From assembly GCF_004793635.1 (NCBI RefSeq), contig NZ_SRXV01000002.1:434001-498000 (forward strand): 64,000 nt of DNA, given 5' to 3'. Position 1 is the first letter of the stretch. Each line of letters starts with the position of its first letter. Positions 31,553 through 41,143 of this stretch are shown piece after piece. The notes beneath the pieces were generated by a model. That model was given only the letters and a program-made list of their open reading frames with translations. It was not told where the DNA came from and searched no databases. Source of the stretch: Marinicauda pacifica. GTDB lineage: Bacteria > Pseudomonadota > Alphaproteobacteria > Caulobacterales > Maricaulaceae. The position numbers were made by a program, and so were the translations under genes.

Positions 31553-34402
31553 TTACTGCTGCTGGAGCGTCCAGCCCTGGTACCAGGTGTCGGCAGCGTT
31601 CTCGACGGCGCCGATATAGGTCACGCTGTCGAAGAAGGCGTCGACGGTGGACGGGTCGATCGCGGTGACGCCCGCTTCCGGACCGGCCGGGGCCGGCACC
31701 ACACCGCTGGCATTGTTGGCCGACATGTCGGTGATGAAGGAGAAGCCTTCCAGCGACGTCGTCCCGGTCACGTTATTGGCACCGGCCGCGAAGAGGGCGG
31801 ACGGTTGCGTGGCGGCCGGGTCGCCGGATTCGTCTTCGAAGTTGGTCGGGCAATCGAAGAAGGTGCTCTCCAGGCCCAGGTTGCCGGCGGCAGCCTGGTT
31901 GAAGGTCGCCGACTGGTCGATGTCCAGGCAGGCGTCGTTGAAGTCGACGACGATGCCGTTCATCAGGCGGCCCGCGGTACCTTCGCGCAGCAGCATGCCG
32001 TAGTCGGAGGACGAGGAGGCCCGCTGACCGATCAGGGTGAAGTTCGAGATGGTCGGGTTGGAACGCGGCAGGGCGTCGTTCGCATCGCCATTATTGTCGA
32101 ACTCGAAGGCCTGGTCGGCGTCGTCGACGGCGTGCTGGACGATCACGTACTGGACCTTGCCCGTCCAGCCATCGGTGTAGTCCATGGAGTCGTCGGCATT
32201 GCCGGTCAGCACGATGTGCTTGGCGTTGACCGTACCGCCGAAGAATTCCACGCCGTCATCGGAGTTGTTGTGGACCTGGATGAAGTTCACGTCCGTGCCC
32301 GAACCGACGCCCTGGAAGGCGATGCCGTTCAGCTCGTCGGTGTTGTTGACGCGGAAACCGGCATACTGGACGCGGGTGTAGGACAGCGAACCGGAGTCGT
32401 CGTCAGCGGTCGCGCCGCCGAACAGGCCGGACGAACCTTCGCCCGATTTCTCGCAATTCACCGAGCCGCCGGTGGCCGTGCCGTCGATGCAGGCGTTGAT
32501 CGGCGCGCGGCCGTTGATGACCAGGCCGCCCCACTCGCCGCGAGCGGTGAGCGGGTTGGGCTGGGTGCCTTCGATGTCGGCGCGCGAGGTCATCACGACC
32601 GGACGGTTGGCAGTGCCGTTCGAGTTGAGCGACGAGCCGCGGGTCACGACGAGATAGTCGCCGCCCGACGAACCGAACAGGGTCGCACCCGGCTCGATCG
32701 TGAGGTTGACTTCACGCGCATTGGCGGTCGGGCTGGCCGGATCGGCACCCGCATCGCGGCCCACGAAGACCGCGCCGACAAGCTCATAGGCAAAGCCGCC
32801 GGTCAGCGTGGTGTCGTCGAGCAGCGTCCCGGTCAGGCGGCAGACTTCCTGGCCGTTGATGAGTTCGCCGGTCGCCGTGGTGTTGGTCGGGCAATCGGGA
32901 TCTGCGAACAGGCCGAATGTCCAGCCGGCGGCCCAGCTTGAGGACGGGCTTTCCGACGGGGAGAAGGCGCCGATGTAGTCGGCGGCGGTGAAGAAGGAGC
33001 CCAGCGTGGTCGGATCGACCGGCGTGACCGCCAGCTCGGCCGGCCCGGGGAAGTAGGTGTCGGCGAGCGTGTTGGTCGTCGCGACGTTGTTCGGGTCTTT
33101 CGCGAAGAAGGCGGACGGCGTGTTGGCCGCCGGGTCGCCGGCTTCGTCACCGAAGTTGGTCGGGCAGTCGAACAGGGTCGATTGCAGCGAGAGATTGCCC
33201 GCGGCAGCCTGATCGAAGGTGGCGGCCTGGTCGATGTCCAGGCAGGTCTCGTTGAAGTCGACGACGATGCCGTTGGCCAGCGTACCCGCCGTGCCTTCGC
33301 GCAGCAGCATGCCGGCGTCGGACGCCGAGGAAGCGCGCTGGCCGATCAGGGTGAAGTTGGAGATGGTCGGGTTCGAACGCGGCAGGGCGTCGTTGTCGTC
33401 GCCGTTATTGTCGAACTCGAAGCCCTGGTCGGAATCGTCCGGGGCGTGAACGACGAGCGCGAACTGGACATTGCCCGTCCAGCCGTCGGTGTAGTCGAGC
33501 GAGTCGTCGCCAATGCCGGTCAGCACGACGTTGCGCAGGTTGGTCGCACCGCCGAACATCTCGATGCCGTCGTCGGTATTGTTGTGAACCTGAATAAATT
33601 CGGCCGTGGTGCCCGAACCGGTGCCCTGGAAGGCGATGCCGTTCAGCTCGTCGGTGTTGTTGACGCGGAAGCCGGCATATTTGACCTGCACGTAGCTCAG
33701 CGTGCCCGAGCTGTCGGCGGGGTCGCCGCCGCCGAACAGGCCGGACGAACCTTCACCCGACTTCTGGCAGTCGGCGGTGCCGCCGGCGGCCGTGCCGTCG
33801 ATGCAGGCGTTGATCGGCGCGCGGCCGTTCAGGACGAGACCGCCCCATTCGCCGCGGACGCCGGAGAAGAACTCGCGCGGCGTGCCGAGGCGCTGTTCGA
33901 CAATGTCCTGCGCCGAGGTCATGACGACCGGGTTGGTCGCGGTGCCTTGCGCGTCGATCGAGGAGCCGCGCGGCACGACGATGTAGTCGCCGCCCGACTG
34001 ACCCATGACCGTGGCGCCCGGCTCGAGCGTCAGGGTCGGGCCGTTATTGCCGCCCGTGGCGCCTGCGTCGGAGCCAACGAAAACGGCGCCGGAGAGGAAG
34101 ACGGTCGCATTGGCCGGGACGGTGACGTCGCTGGTCAGGTTACCGGTCAGACGGCACGCCGTGACGTCGGCAGAGCCGCCGCTGAAGGAGACCGCTTCGG
34201 TCGACGACGTGGTGCCGCTCGGGCAGCCGGCCGACGGGATGAGGTTCAGCGTCTGGGCGCCGCCGCCACCGCCGCCGCCAGTCGGGGGCGGGGGAACTTG
34301 GTTTTCTTCGCCCGGCGAGTTGACGGACGAACCGGAACACGCGGCAAGAACGGCGCAAGACGCACCAATAAGCAGGAATTGCGCGAAAGACTTCGTTGGC
34401 AT
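31553..34402 (-). CDS. Large surface lipoprotein with two repeated beta-helix-like halves
   Basis: The 949-residue precursor has a lipobox (AVLAAC, Cys22), then a Pro/Gly-rich linker (residues about 35-48, including a run of seven glycines). Two long repeats follow. Residues about 57-494 and 495-949 share long identical stretches such as EWGGLV(L/I)NGRAPINACIDGT, YAGFRVNNTDELNGIAFQG, DALPRSNPTISNFTLIGQRA and NGIVVDFN. The regular short strands with Asn/Asp turns suggest a right-handed beta-helix. It lies just upstream of the TonB receptor and the gsp operon and has GGGGGAT before its ATG. Function is not established. It could be a type II-secreted, surface-held protein that feeds the receptor, like ElpS of Caulobacter, but similarity to ElpS is not shown here. 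Confidence 0.85.
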   Translation of the reverse strand: MPTKSFAQFLLIGASCAVLAACSGSSVNSPGEENQVPPPPTGGGGGGGAQTLNLIPSAGCPSGTTSSTEAVSFSGGSADVTACRLTGNLTSDVTVPANATVFLSGAVFVGSDAGATGGNNGPTLTLEPGATVMGQSGGDYIVVPRGSSIDAQGTATNPVVMTSAQDIVEQRLGTPREFFSGVRGEWGGLVLNGRAPINACIDGTAAGGTADCQKSGEGSSGLFGGGDPADSSGTLSYVQVKYAGFRVNNTDELNGIAFQGTGSGTTAEFIQVHNNTDDGIEMFGGATNLRNVVLTGIGDDSLDYTDGWTGNVQFALVVHAPDDSDQGFEFDNNGDDNDALPRSNPTISNFTLIGQRASSASDAGMLLREGTAGTLANGIVVDFNETCLDIDQAATFDQAAAGNLSLQSTLFDCPTNFGDEAGDPAANTPSAFFAKDPNNVATTNTLADTYFPGPAELAVTPVDPTTLGSFFTAADYIGAFSPSESPSSSWAAGWTFGLFADPDCPTNTTATGELINGQEVCRLTGTLLDDTTLTGGFAYELVGAVFVGRDAGADPASPTANAREVNLTIEPGATLFGSSGGDYLVVTRGSSLNSNGTANRPVVMTSRADIEGTQPNPLTARGEWGGLVINGRAPINACIDGTATGGSVNCEKSGEGSSGLFGGATADDDSGSLSYTRVQYAGFRVNNTDELNGIAFQGVGSGTDVNFIQVHNNSDDGVEFFGGTVNAKHIVLTGNADDSMDYTDGWTGKVQYVIVQHAVDDADQAFEFDNNGDANDALPRSNPTISNFTLIGQRASSSSDYGMLLREGTAGRLMNGIVVDFNDACLDIDQSATFNQAAAGNLGLESTFFDCPTNFEDESGDPAATQPSALFAAGANNVTGTTSLEGFSFITDMSANNASGVVPAPAGPEAGVTAIDPSTVDAFFDSVTYIGAVENAADTWYQGWTLQQQ
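31556..34234 (-). repeat. Tandem in-frame duplication of about 1.3 kb
   Basis: The two halves of the lipoprotein gene are repeated at DNA level with a period near 1314 bp (438 codons). For example, the sequence beginning CCTGGAAGGC at 32311 recurs at 33625 and stays nearly identical for over 40 bp. The approximate units are 32921-34234 and 31556-32920. High nucleotide identity points to a recent duplication or continuing gene conversion. Confidence 0.82.
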
Positions 34403-34499
34403 CGGGATCCCCCAAAAGACGCGGTGGCTCAGAACAAGCGAACACGGCAGCCGGTTTTGGACCCGACTGCAGCTAGGGGGCGAAACAACAGGAAGATCA

Positions 34500-34538
34500 C
34501 GACAGCCACATCGCAGATCGGTGACAGAGTCGTGACAC
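34500..34538 (-). promoter_or_regulatory. Tandem Pho-box-like array
   Basis: Read on the minus strand, TGTCAC starts at 34537 and again at 34526, an exact 11-bp period. The same phase gives TGCGA at 34515 and TGTCG at 34504. The PhoB consensus is two TGTCA-type repeats spaced by 11 bp, so this looks like one strong Pho box plus two weaker units. It lies about 100 bp upstream of the lipoprotein gene, in the right direction. One GANTC site (GACTC) sits inside it. Confidence 0.6.
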
Positions 34539-34848
34539 GGAGGGGGTCGGGAGCGATTTCACCTTTCCGTGGCATCGCCGCCACAGACGCCGGGGGATGA
34601 GTTCCTTGGTTGGATTCAACTCGATGGCGCCATCCCGGACCAGCTGGCCGGATGACGATCGCCCGGCGGGGATTTTTTCGCATCCACCCGGATTGGGGAA
34701 GCAGCCAGCCCCGGAACCCCCGTGAAGAGGGTCTTCAACCGCGGGTGCGGGCCGACCGGCGTCGGTCGGTCTGAGTCGCAGCCTCCCCTGCCGCCACGCA
34801 CCGTGACGAAGAGCGGGTCCGGCACCGCCCGGCGGCGGTCACCGGTCC
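34539..34848. other. Intergenic stretch without a gene
   Basis: These 310 bp separate nth from the lipoprotein control region. I see no coding frame with protein-like composition, one GANTC site near 34614, and a short inverted repeat (GACCGGCGTCGGTC near 34759) that could help end nth transcription. Nothing else can be supported. Confidence 0.5.
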
Positions 34849-35535
34849 TTACTTGGGCGCCGGCGTCTTGTCGGGGAATTTGCACAGATCGGCGATTGCG
34901 CACTCCCAGCACTGAGGCTTTCTCGCCTTGCAGGTATACCGGCCGTGCAGGATCAGCCAGTGATGGGCGCCGCGCCGGTACGCCTTGGGCGTAATGCGTT
35001 CGAGCCGGTCCTCGACCTCTTCCACGGTATCGCCGGGCGCCAGCCTGGTGCGGTTGGAGACGCGGAAGATATGGGTATCGACCGCGATGGTTTCCTCGCC
35101 GAACGCCTCGTTGAGAACCACGTTGGCTGTCTTCCGGCCAACGCCCGGCAGTGCCATCAAATCCTCGCGCGACCGCGGGACCTCACCTTCGTGATCCTCG
35201 ATCAGCTGCCTGGACAACAGGTAGACATTCTTCGCCTTGTTGCGAAACAGGCCGATAGTCTTGATGTGCTCGCGAATGGCGTCCTCGCCCAGCTCGACCA
35301 TGGCCTGTGGGGTCTTGGCCCGTTCAAACAGGCCCGCGGTCGCCTTGTTCACGCCCTTGTCGGTCGCCTGGGCCGACAGCACGACCGCCACCAGCAGGGT
35401 GAACGGGTTGGAATAGTCCAGCTCGGTTTTCGGATCGGGAAGCTTTTCGGCCAGACGGGCAAAGACTTCCTCGGCCGCCTCCTTGTTCAGTCCGGGCGGG
35501 CGGCGTCTGGATTTCGATTTCGAGGTGCTGGCCAT
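34849..35535 (-). CDS. nth: Endonuclease III
   Basis: Nth is a DNA glycosylase/AP lyase that removes oxidised pyrimidines. The 228-residue protein has the helix-hairpin-helix-Gly/Pro-Asp motif with catalytic Lys135 (LPGVGRKTANVV) and Asp153 (VDTHIFRVSNR). The [4Fe-4S] cluster cysteines are C202, C209, C212 and C218, in exactly the C-X6-C-X2-C-X5-C spacing. The basic N-terminal extension (STSKSKSRRR) is common in alphaproteobacterial copies. It is a single gene with no close partner. Confidence 0.96.
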   Translation of the reverse strand: MASTSKSKSRRRPPGLNKEAAEEVFARLAEKLPDPKTELDYSNPFTLLVAVVLSAQATDKGVNKATAGLFERAKTPQAMVELGEDAIREHIKTIGLFRNKAKNVYLLSRQLIEDHEGEVPRSREDLMALPGVGRKTANVVLNEAFGEETIAVDTHIFRVSNRTRLAPGDTVEEVEDRLERITPKAYRRGAHHWLILHGRYTCKARKPQCWECAIADLCKFPDKTPAPK

Positions 35536-35571
35536 GGCCTTGAGGTAGCCGGGCTCGGGCCGGTCAGCAAG

Positions 35572-35970
35572 TCAGCTGTCGATCTGATAGCTCAGGGCGG
35601 TCACCCGCCACGAGTCCGCGCTTTTGGTCAGCACCCAGAGGTGATGTCCGTGGATCGTGAGATCCTCTCCCTCCCGGTCGAACACTGTGCGGAACCGGGC
35701 CGTCTTCCAGGCGTGATATCTTCCGCCGTCGATTTTACGGTCGCTGAGCTCGACCCGGCGTATGGGGAAGGGCGGGCTCAATGCCTGGATCGCTGCGGCA
35801 CCGGTCACGGACTCGTTGTCGGGCGGGAAGAGCACGAAGCCGGGCGCCAGCAGCCCGGTGAGTTCCGCGTGCCGATTCTCCATTTCCAGTCTCAGCCACG
35901 AGGCTTCAAGATCCTCGATAAGCTGACTATCCTGCTGCGATATCGTCATCATACCCGCGCTAAATCTCAC
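35572..35970 (-). CDS. NTF2-like (DUF4440-type) protein
   Basis: The 132-residue protein has a helical N-terminus (QLIEDLEASWLRLEMENRHAELTGLLAPGFVLFPPDNE) followed by beta-strands such as ARFRTVFDREGEDLTIHGHHLWVLTKSADSWRVTALSYQ. This is the pattern of the cone-shaped NTF2 fold, close to DUF4440. The function is unknown; members range from small-molecule binders to enzymes. The start is either a GTG at 35970 with GGGAG upstream (used here) or ATG codons at 35952/35949. Confidence 0.7.
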   Translation of the reverse strand: MRFSAGMMTISQQDSQLIEDLEASWLRLEMENRHAELTGLLAPGFVLFPPDNESVTGAAAIQALSPPFPIRRVELSDRKIDGGRYHAWKTARFRTVFDREGEDLTIHGHHLWVLTKSADSWRVTALSYQIDS

Positions 35971-36009
35971 CAGGTCTCCCGGCCGCAGAGTGTCTCGAAA
36001 GCCCTTCCG

Positions 36010-36447
36010 ATGAAACCCGATCCCGTGCGGCTGCTTGCCGATACCTATCCGCTATTCACCACCGTTCCCAGCCGGTTTCGCGACCTGGATACGCTGGGCC
36101 ATATCAATAATGTGGCCATCGGCAGTTTCTACGAGGAAGGCCGCGCCCATCTCAACCGCACCGCCTTCCCCGCCGAAACCCGGCACGCGAACGCGATGCG
36201 CCTGCTGATTGCCGATACCCATATCGCCTATCTGGCCGAGGCCCATTATCCCGGGGATCTCGAGGTCGGAGCGGGCGTGCTGCGCATTGGCCGCTCCAGC
36301 TACACCGTCGCACTCGGCCTGTTCCAGAACGGTGTGTGCGTGGGCACGTCGGAATCGGTGATGGTCAATACGGACGGTGAGAAACCCGCCCCGCTTCCCG
36401 AAAACGGCGTGGCGAGACTGGAGCGGTATCGTTTGCGCGAAGCGTAG
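36010..36447 (+). CDS. Hotdog-fold acyl-CoA thioesterase
   Basis: The 145-residue protein has the 4HBT signature: FRDLDTLGHINNVAIGSFYEEGRAHL near residues 22-47, where the Asp in RDLDTLGHINN is the likely catalytic acid, and DLEVGAGVLRIGRSSYTVALGLF as the central beta-strands. The family hydrolyses acyl-CoA thioesters; the acyl chain preference is not visible. The ATG at 36010 begins a protein with the usual family length. A long frame reading through from 34945 is antisense to nth and should be ignored. Confidence 0.9.
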   Translation: MKPDPVRLLADTYPLFTTVPSRFRDLDTLGHINNVAIGSFYEEGRAHLNRTAFPAETRHANAMRLLIADTHIAYLAEAHYPGDLEVGAGVLRIGRSSYTVALGLFQNGVCVGTSESVMVNTDGEKPAPLPENGVARLERYRLREA

Positions 36448-36451
36448 ACGC

Positions 36452-37636
36452 CTATTCGGCTGCGCGTGCCGGATCGACCCGGTGCTGGACGCTGCCGGGC
36501 ACGCGCGCCGAAACCGAGCGCGACCAGGCCGACTGGCTGAGTTCTGATTCCCGGACCACGGCGCCTGCCAGATCGGGCAGGATGGTCAGGGCCTCCTCAT
36601 GACTGACCTGCCGGGTCTCGTTGCGGTCCTTCCAGTAGTCCCAGTAGCTGGTCATGTGGGTGAGCGCCGCCATGTCGTCGCCGATCTTGGTGAACAAGCC
36701 CGGCACCTGCAGCAGAAAATCTTTCATCGCCAGGGCGTCGCCCTCATTCATGAAGGCGCCGACCGCATCGAAATAGCGATGGCGCGATGCCACGAGCTCG
36801 TCCCAGCGCGACTTGACGCCCTGACGCAATCGCCCGAGCACGGGTTGCAGGGGCCGATGGCGGTATTGCCGGTCCATGATTTCGAGGTCGGCCAGATCGC
36901 TCAGGAAACGCGTCAGCCCGCCGGTCAGTTTCCCGGCCGACCAGTCATAGTAGAGCATGCCCTTCCAGCCGTAGACGCCCTGCTCGAACTCCTCGTCGCT
37001 CATGCGCAACGCCTCGCGCAACGCATCGCGCGCCTGGCTTTCGGCCTCCCCGAACAGCACCGCGGCCAGGCGCTCGGAGCGCTTGCTGGCCTTTTCGCGG
37101 CCCAGCGCCAGCCGGCTGATCTGGTCCATGTGCTCGAGCACGTATTTGCGCAGCACCCGCTCGTCGAGCTCGCTCATGGCAAAGAAGCGCTGATCGATCC
37201 GGCGGCCGCTGAAGCGGGCCGACAACAGGAAAGGATCGAAGGACGGGCTTGAGGAGAGCAGCTTGAGCGTTTCCAGATCGGCCTCGAAGACCTGATCGCC
37301 GGCACCGCCGAGGCGTCCGAGAAACTCGACCAGCCGGCTCTCCATGTCACCGGATTCGATGAACAGCCAGAACGCGCCCGCGCGCAGGTCCGACAGATCG
37401 ATGGGCAGGACCAGCTTTGTGGCGATCGGGCGCCGCGTATTGGCCAGATGAAATTCGTGGCGGCGCAGATTGTGCTTGACCACGAAGCACCGGTTGAGCC
37501 GGGGCGAGAAGAAGAGCGGCGCGCTGCTCTCTTCCAGATCGGGATAGCGCTCGTGCAGGCTGCACAGGTCCAGGACGCGTGGCGAACAGCCCCGCCGGAC
37601 CAGTCTGCTCAGATCATAGGGCTTTTGCAGCGCCAT
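36452..37636 (-). CDS. Conserved-looking protein of unknown function
   Basis: The 394-residue protein is soluble, with no signal peptide or membrane segment. It is charged and mainly helical, for example at about residues 165-215 (VLRKYVLEHMDQISRLALGREKASKRSERLAAVLFG), with a Trp/Tyr-rich middle (GVYGWKGMLYYDWSAGKLTGGL). I do not recognise a family. It overlaps no neighbour, is transcribed alone, and has a CtrA-like site about 75 bp upstream, so it might be cell-cycle controlled. Composition and codon use match the surrounding core genes. Confidence 0.75.
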   Translation of the reverse strand: MALQKPYDLSRLVRRGCSPRVLDLCSLHERYPDLEESSAPLFFSPRLNRCFVVKHNLRRHEFHLANTRRPIATKLVLPIDLSDLRAGAFWLFIESGDMESRLVEFLGRLGGAGDQVFEADLETLKLLSSSPSFDPFLLSARFSGRRIDQRFFAMSELDERVLRKYVLEHMDQISRLALGREKASKRSERLAAVLFGEAESQARDALREALRMSDEEFEQGVYGWKGMLYYDWSAGKLTGGLTRFLSDLADLEIMDRQYRHRPLQPVLGRLRQGVKSRWDELVASRHRYFDAVGAFMNEGDALAMKDFLLQVPGLFTKIGDDMAALTHMTSYWDYWKDRNETRQVSHEEALTILPDLAGAVVRESELSQSAWSRSVSARVPGSVQHRVDPARAAE

Positions 37637-37704
37637 GCAGTTTCCGCCTCATCCTGACCTCTCAGAATGACGCGGCGGAATGAACATCCTCTTAGAAATC
37701 AGGG

Positions 37705-37720
37705 TAAATTCACGCTTAAC
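37705..37720. promoter_or_regulatory. Possible CtrA site
   Basis: TAAA at 37705 and TTAAC at 37716 are separated by 7 bp, one base away from the CtrA consensus TTAA-N7-TTAAC, in the AT-rich gap upstream of the unknown gene at 36452-37636. The match is imperfect, so confidence is low. Confidence 0.3.
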
Positions 37721-37731
37721 GAGTAAATCGG

Positions 37732-38547
37732 CTAATTACCCGTGCTTTCGCCGATGCTCCAGGCGGTCAGACTTCCGGGCTCCCAGTTGGGCACGTAGAG
37801 CCGGTCTCCGCTGACCGAAAGATCGTTCTGGTAGACCGGAATGGCCCGGCTATCGTGCAGCTCGACGGGCGATGTCTCGCCGCCGGCCCAGTAGAAAATC
37901 TGTCCCGGCCATGCGGACAGGAGGTAACCGCCGCCGGTCAGGCCTGCGATGCCGTCGCCGCGCCCGACGCCGGAAGCCAGTGTTGTCAGCGCGCGCGTCT
38001 CTCGATCGATGGCATAGACATGGCCGTCCATGGCGATCACCAGGACCCGGCCGGGTTCGACCCAGAGCCCGTTCAGTCCCGAGACCGCATCGCTCTCGAA
38101 CCAGATTTCGGTGCGATGGGCGGAGACCTTGAAAATCCGGCCCGCCGCCGAGTCGGTTACCAGCACGCTCTCCCCATCCAGCGATGCGACATCGTTCAGA
38201 AATTGCGCGCGCCCGATGCGAATGGGCGGAAGAGCCTCCCCGCTGTCCACGTCGAATCGAGCGACCCGATCGATGTCTGCCACGTGCAGGATGCCGTTCG
38301 CCACGGCGAGGCCTTTGGGCGCGTCGAGGCCTGTCGCCCAGCTCCGGTCCAGCCACTCGCCGTCGGGGGAGACCCGGCTGATGTAGCCGGTTCCGTCGCG
38401 GGCGCCGCCATCTCCGGTCACGTTGGAGACCAGCAGGCTGCCATCGTCGAGAACCAGAGCGCTCTCCGGGGCGTCGAAGCCCTCAAGCGTCCAGGCCGGC
38501 TCGATTTCCGGAACAATCTGCAGACACAGGAGAAGAAGTGGGATCAT
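37732..38547 (-). CDS. SMP-30/NHL-like beta-propeller protein
   Basis: The 271-residue protein begins with a hydrophobic stretch (MIPLLLLCLQIVPEIEPA) that is probably a signal peptide. It then shows repeated propeller blades, including PESALVLDDGSLLVSNV, APKGLAVANGILHVADIDRVARFD and LNGLWVEPGRVLVIAMDGHVY. This is the plan of SMP-30/gluconolactonase-like proteins, which bind a divalent metal at the centre. No substrate is known. A second propeller protein lies on the far side of ftsK (41144-42451). Confidence 0.8.
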   Translation of the reverse strand: MIPLLLLCLQIVPEIEPAWTLEGFDAPESALVLDDGSLLVSNVTGDGGARDGTGYISRVSPDGEWLDRSWATGLDAPKGLAVANGILHVADIDRVARFDVDSGEALPPIRIGRAQFLNDVASLDGESVLVTDSAAGRIFKVSAHRTEIWFESDAVSGLNGLWVEPGRVLVIAMDGHVYAIDRETRALTTLASGVGRGDGIAGLTGGGYLLSAWPGQIFYWAGGETSPVELHDSRAIPVYQNDLSVSGDRLYVPNWEPGSLTAWSIGESTGN

Positions 38548-38683
38548 GCCGGCACCCTCTAACGGTTGTCGAACGATACCTTAACCGGTCTTCTCCGGCC
38601 CGCAAGACCTCGCCGCCCCGGCCTCGCCTGGTGATAGTCGTAGTAGTAGGAGGCGGCGGGAGCCGGTTTTCAGCCCTGAGGTG

Positions 38684-41083
38684 TCAGACGTCTTCACGCT
38701 CGGGCAGGAAGATCTCGCGCTTGCCGGCATGGTCGGCCGGCCCGATCATGCCTTCGTCTTCCATGCGCTCGATCAGGCTGGCGGCCCGGTTATACCCGAT
38801 CTGCAGCCGGCGCTGTATATAGCTGGTCGAGGCCTTGCGGTCGCGCGCGACAACGGCGACCGCCTGGTCGAAGAGATCGTCACCCGACCCGCCTTCGGAG
38901 CCGAACAGCTCGCCGCCATCGTCGTCGAGGTCTTCGGTGACTGCGTCGAGATATTCCGGCGTGCCCTGTGACTTGAGGAAGTTGGCCACTTCCTCGACCT
39001 CGGTGTCCGACACGAACGGACCGTGCAGGCGCCGGATGCGTCCGCCCCCGGCCATGTAGAGCAGGTCGCCCATGCCGAGCAGCTGCTCGGCGCCCTGCTC
39101 GCCCAGGATGGTGCGGCTGTCGATCTTGGAGGTGACCGAGTAGGAGATCCGCGTCGGGAAGTTCGCCTTGATCGTCCCGGTAATCACATCCACTGACGGG
39201 CGCTGGGTCGCCATGATGAGATGGATGCCGGCCGCACGCGCCATCTGGGCGAGGCGCTGGACCGCGCCTTCGATCTCCTTGCCGGCGACCATCATCAGGT
39301 CGGCCATCTCGTCGATCACCACGACGATATAGGGCATGTGATCGGGTTCGATGATCTCGGTCTCGTAGATCGGCTCTCCGCTTTCACGGTCGAAGCCGGT
39401 CTGGACCGTGCGTTCCAGCGTCTCATCGGCGGCACGCGCCTTGGCCGCCTTGTCGTTGAAGCCGTCCATGTTGCGCACGCCGACCTTGGACATTTTCAGG
39501 TAGCGCGACTCCATCTCGCGCACTGTCCACTTCAGCGCTGCGACCGCCTTCTTGGGATCCGTCACCACGGGGCTCAGAAGATGCGGGATGCCGTCGTAGA
39601 CCGACAGCTCGAGCATTTTCGGGTCGATCATGATGAAGCGGCAATCGCTCGGCGAATGACGGTAGAGCAGCGACAGGATCATCGCGTTGATCCCGACCGA
39701 CTTACCCGACCCGGTCGTACCGGCGATCAGCAGGTGAGGCATGCGGGCCAGATCGGCGAAGAAGGGCTCCCCGCCGATCGTTTCGCCCAGCGTCAGGGGC
39801 AGCTCGGCCTTGGCTTTCTCGAAGCCGACCGAGGAAAGCAGGGCGCGCAAATAGACCGTTTCGCGCGTCTGGTTGGGCAGTTCGATGCCGATGGCGTTGC
39901 GTCCGGGCACCACCGCCACCCGGCAGGCGACCGCCGCCATGGAGCGGGCAATGTCGTCGGCGAGATTGATGACACGGCTGGTCTTCACCCCCGGGGCAGG
40001 CTCCAGCTCGTAGAGCGTGACGACCGGACCGGGACGCACTTCGGTGATTTCGCCTTTCACGCCGAAATCGGACAACACCGATTCCAGCAATTCGGCGTTC
40101 TGCGCCAGAGCATCGGGCTCTGCCATTTCCGAGCGGGGCTGGGCCGGGTTCAGCAGATCCAGCCGGGGCAGCTCGAAGCCCTCGGCCTGGGCAAACGGCA
40201 ACGCGCCCTGCGCCTCGCGCGCTTCGCGGTCGGAGGGTTTGGGCTTCTTCTTCGCCGTCACGGTGGGCGTCACGCGCTCGGACGGGGCCGGCGGTTCGCG
40301 ACGGGGACGCGGCGCCCGGGCGGGACGTTCGGGTCGCGACTTGAGGAAGGCGGGAGCGGTCTCCGCGCGGCCCTCTGCGACGGGCTGTGCCGCGAGCTCT
40401 GCGGCGTCTCGGCGCCAGGGGCGCGGAATGCGGCCGACGACCTGATCGGTCCAGACGCGCAGCGTAACCCAGCCGACTTCAGCCGCCTCGGTCGCCGCGC
40501 TCAGGTCGCGAGCCGTCAGGCCGAAGCAGAACACGGTGCCGGCAATCGCGATCACCAGCCCGGTCCCGCCCGCGATGAAGAGGCTGGCGGGCACGTTCAA
40601 AGAAGCCAGACCGTGCGCTGCGCTGAGTACCAGCGTATCGCCGACAAGGCCGCCCAGGCCCGCGGCAAACGGCCAGTTGACCGGGAGCGGGAGCGCAGAC
40701 AGCGCCGCGGCGAACCCGGCGATCCCGATCATGGCACTGAGGACACGGAATCCGACCACCGAGCCAGGCCGCCGGCGCGGACCGGTCCAGAGCAGGATCA
40801 GCCCCCATCCCAACAGGATGAGCGCCAGCGCAAGTCCGCTCCAGCCGAGCGTCTGGAGCAGCAGATCGGAAGCGACGGCGCCCCTGGCGCCGGCAAGATT
40901 GCGCACCGGGCCGTCCGAAGCGACGTTGAGGCTGGCATCGAGCGGGTGATGGCTGATCGCCGCGACGAGCAGGAAGCTGCCCAGGGCAACCATGGCGACG
41001 CCTGTCAACGCCGTGCGCACACGCGACAGAACGCTGAAGCGCTCAGCGGCAACCGGCCTGGAAGAGGAGGTTTTGCGGCTCAT
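38684..41083 (-). CDS. ftsK: DNA translocase FtsK
   Basis: FtsK sits at the division septum and pumps chromosomal DNA, allowing dimer resolution. The 799-residue protein has four N-terminal membrane segments (residues about 25-185) and a Pro/Arg-rich linker (about 225-300). The RecA-like motor carries Walker [15 protein letters not shown] and Walker B-type [14 protein letters not shown]. The C-terminal gamma domain ([28 protein letters not shown]) reads KOPS-type DNA sequences. Length is normal for alphaproteobacteria. GANTC and CtrA-like sites lie just upstream. Confidence 0.96.
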   Translation of the reverse strand: MSRKTSSSRPVAAERFSVLSRVRTALTGVAMVALGSFLLVAAISHHPLDASLNVASDGPVRNLAGARGAVASDLLLQTLGWSGLALALILLGWGLILLWTGPRRRPGSVVGFRVLSAMIGIAGFAAALSALPLPVNWPFAAGLGGLVGDTLVLSAAHGLASLNVPASLFIAGGTGLVIAIAGTVFCFGLTARDLSAATEAAEVGWVTLRVWTDQVVGRIPRPWRRDAAELAAQPVAEGRAETAPAFLKSRPERPARAPRPRREPPAPSERVTPTVTAKKKPKPSDREAREAQGALPFAQAEGFELPRLDLLNPAQPRSEMAEPDALAQNAELLESVLSDFGVKGEITEVRPGPVVTLYELEPAPGVKTSRVINLADDIARSMAAVACRVAVVPGRNAIGIELPNQTRETVYLRALLSSVGFEKAKAELPLTLGETIGGEPFFADLARMPHLLIAGTTGSGKSVGINAMILSLLYRHSPSDCRFIMIDPKMLELSVYDGIPHLLSPVVTDPKKAVAALKWTVREMESRYLKMSKVGVRNMDGFNDKAAKARAADETLERTVQTGFDRESGEPIYETEIIEPDHMPYIVVVIDEMADLMMVAGKEIEGAVQRLAQMARAAGIHLIMATQRPSVDVITGTIKANFPTRISYSVTSKIDSRTILGEQGAEQLLGMGDLLYMAGGGRIRRLHGPFVSDTEVEEVANFLKSQGTPEYLDAVTEDLDDDGGELFGSEGGSGDDLFDQAVAVVARDRKASTSYIQRRLQIGYNRAASLIERMEDEGMIGPADHAGKREIFLPEREDV

Positions 41084-41102
41084 GTCAGGGACATTGCCGC
41101 AA

Positions 41103-41134
41103 GAGTCTTCAAAGGTCGTAAATGCGCGTTAACC
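41103..41134. promoter_or_regulatory. Possible cell-cycle control sites upstream of ftsK
   Basis: A GANTC (GAGTC, 41103-41107) methylation site for CcrM is followed by GTAA at 41118 and TTAACC at 41129 with 7 bp between them, close to the CtrA pattern TTAA-N7-TTAAC. Both lie within 50 bp of the ftsK start codon. Confidence 0.4.
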
Positions 41135-41143
41135 CTCGACCGC

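Noticed and set aside
29438..32941. A long plus-strand open frame of over 1100 residues opposite the TonB receptor and lipoprotein genes
   Set aside because: It is antisense to two well-recognised genes, has a low-complexity composition dictated by GC-rich codons on the other strand, and no homology-like motif. The same applies to long antisense frames opposite selD, gspD, gspE, ftsK and the methyltransferase.
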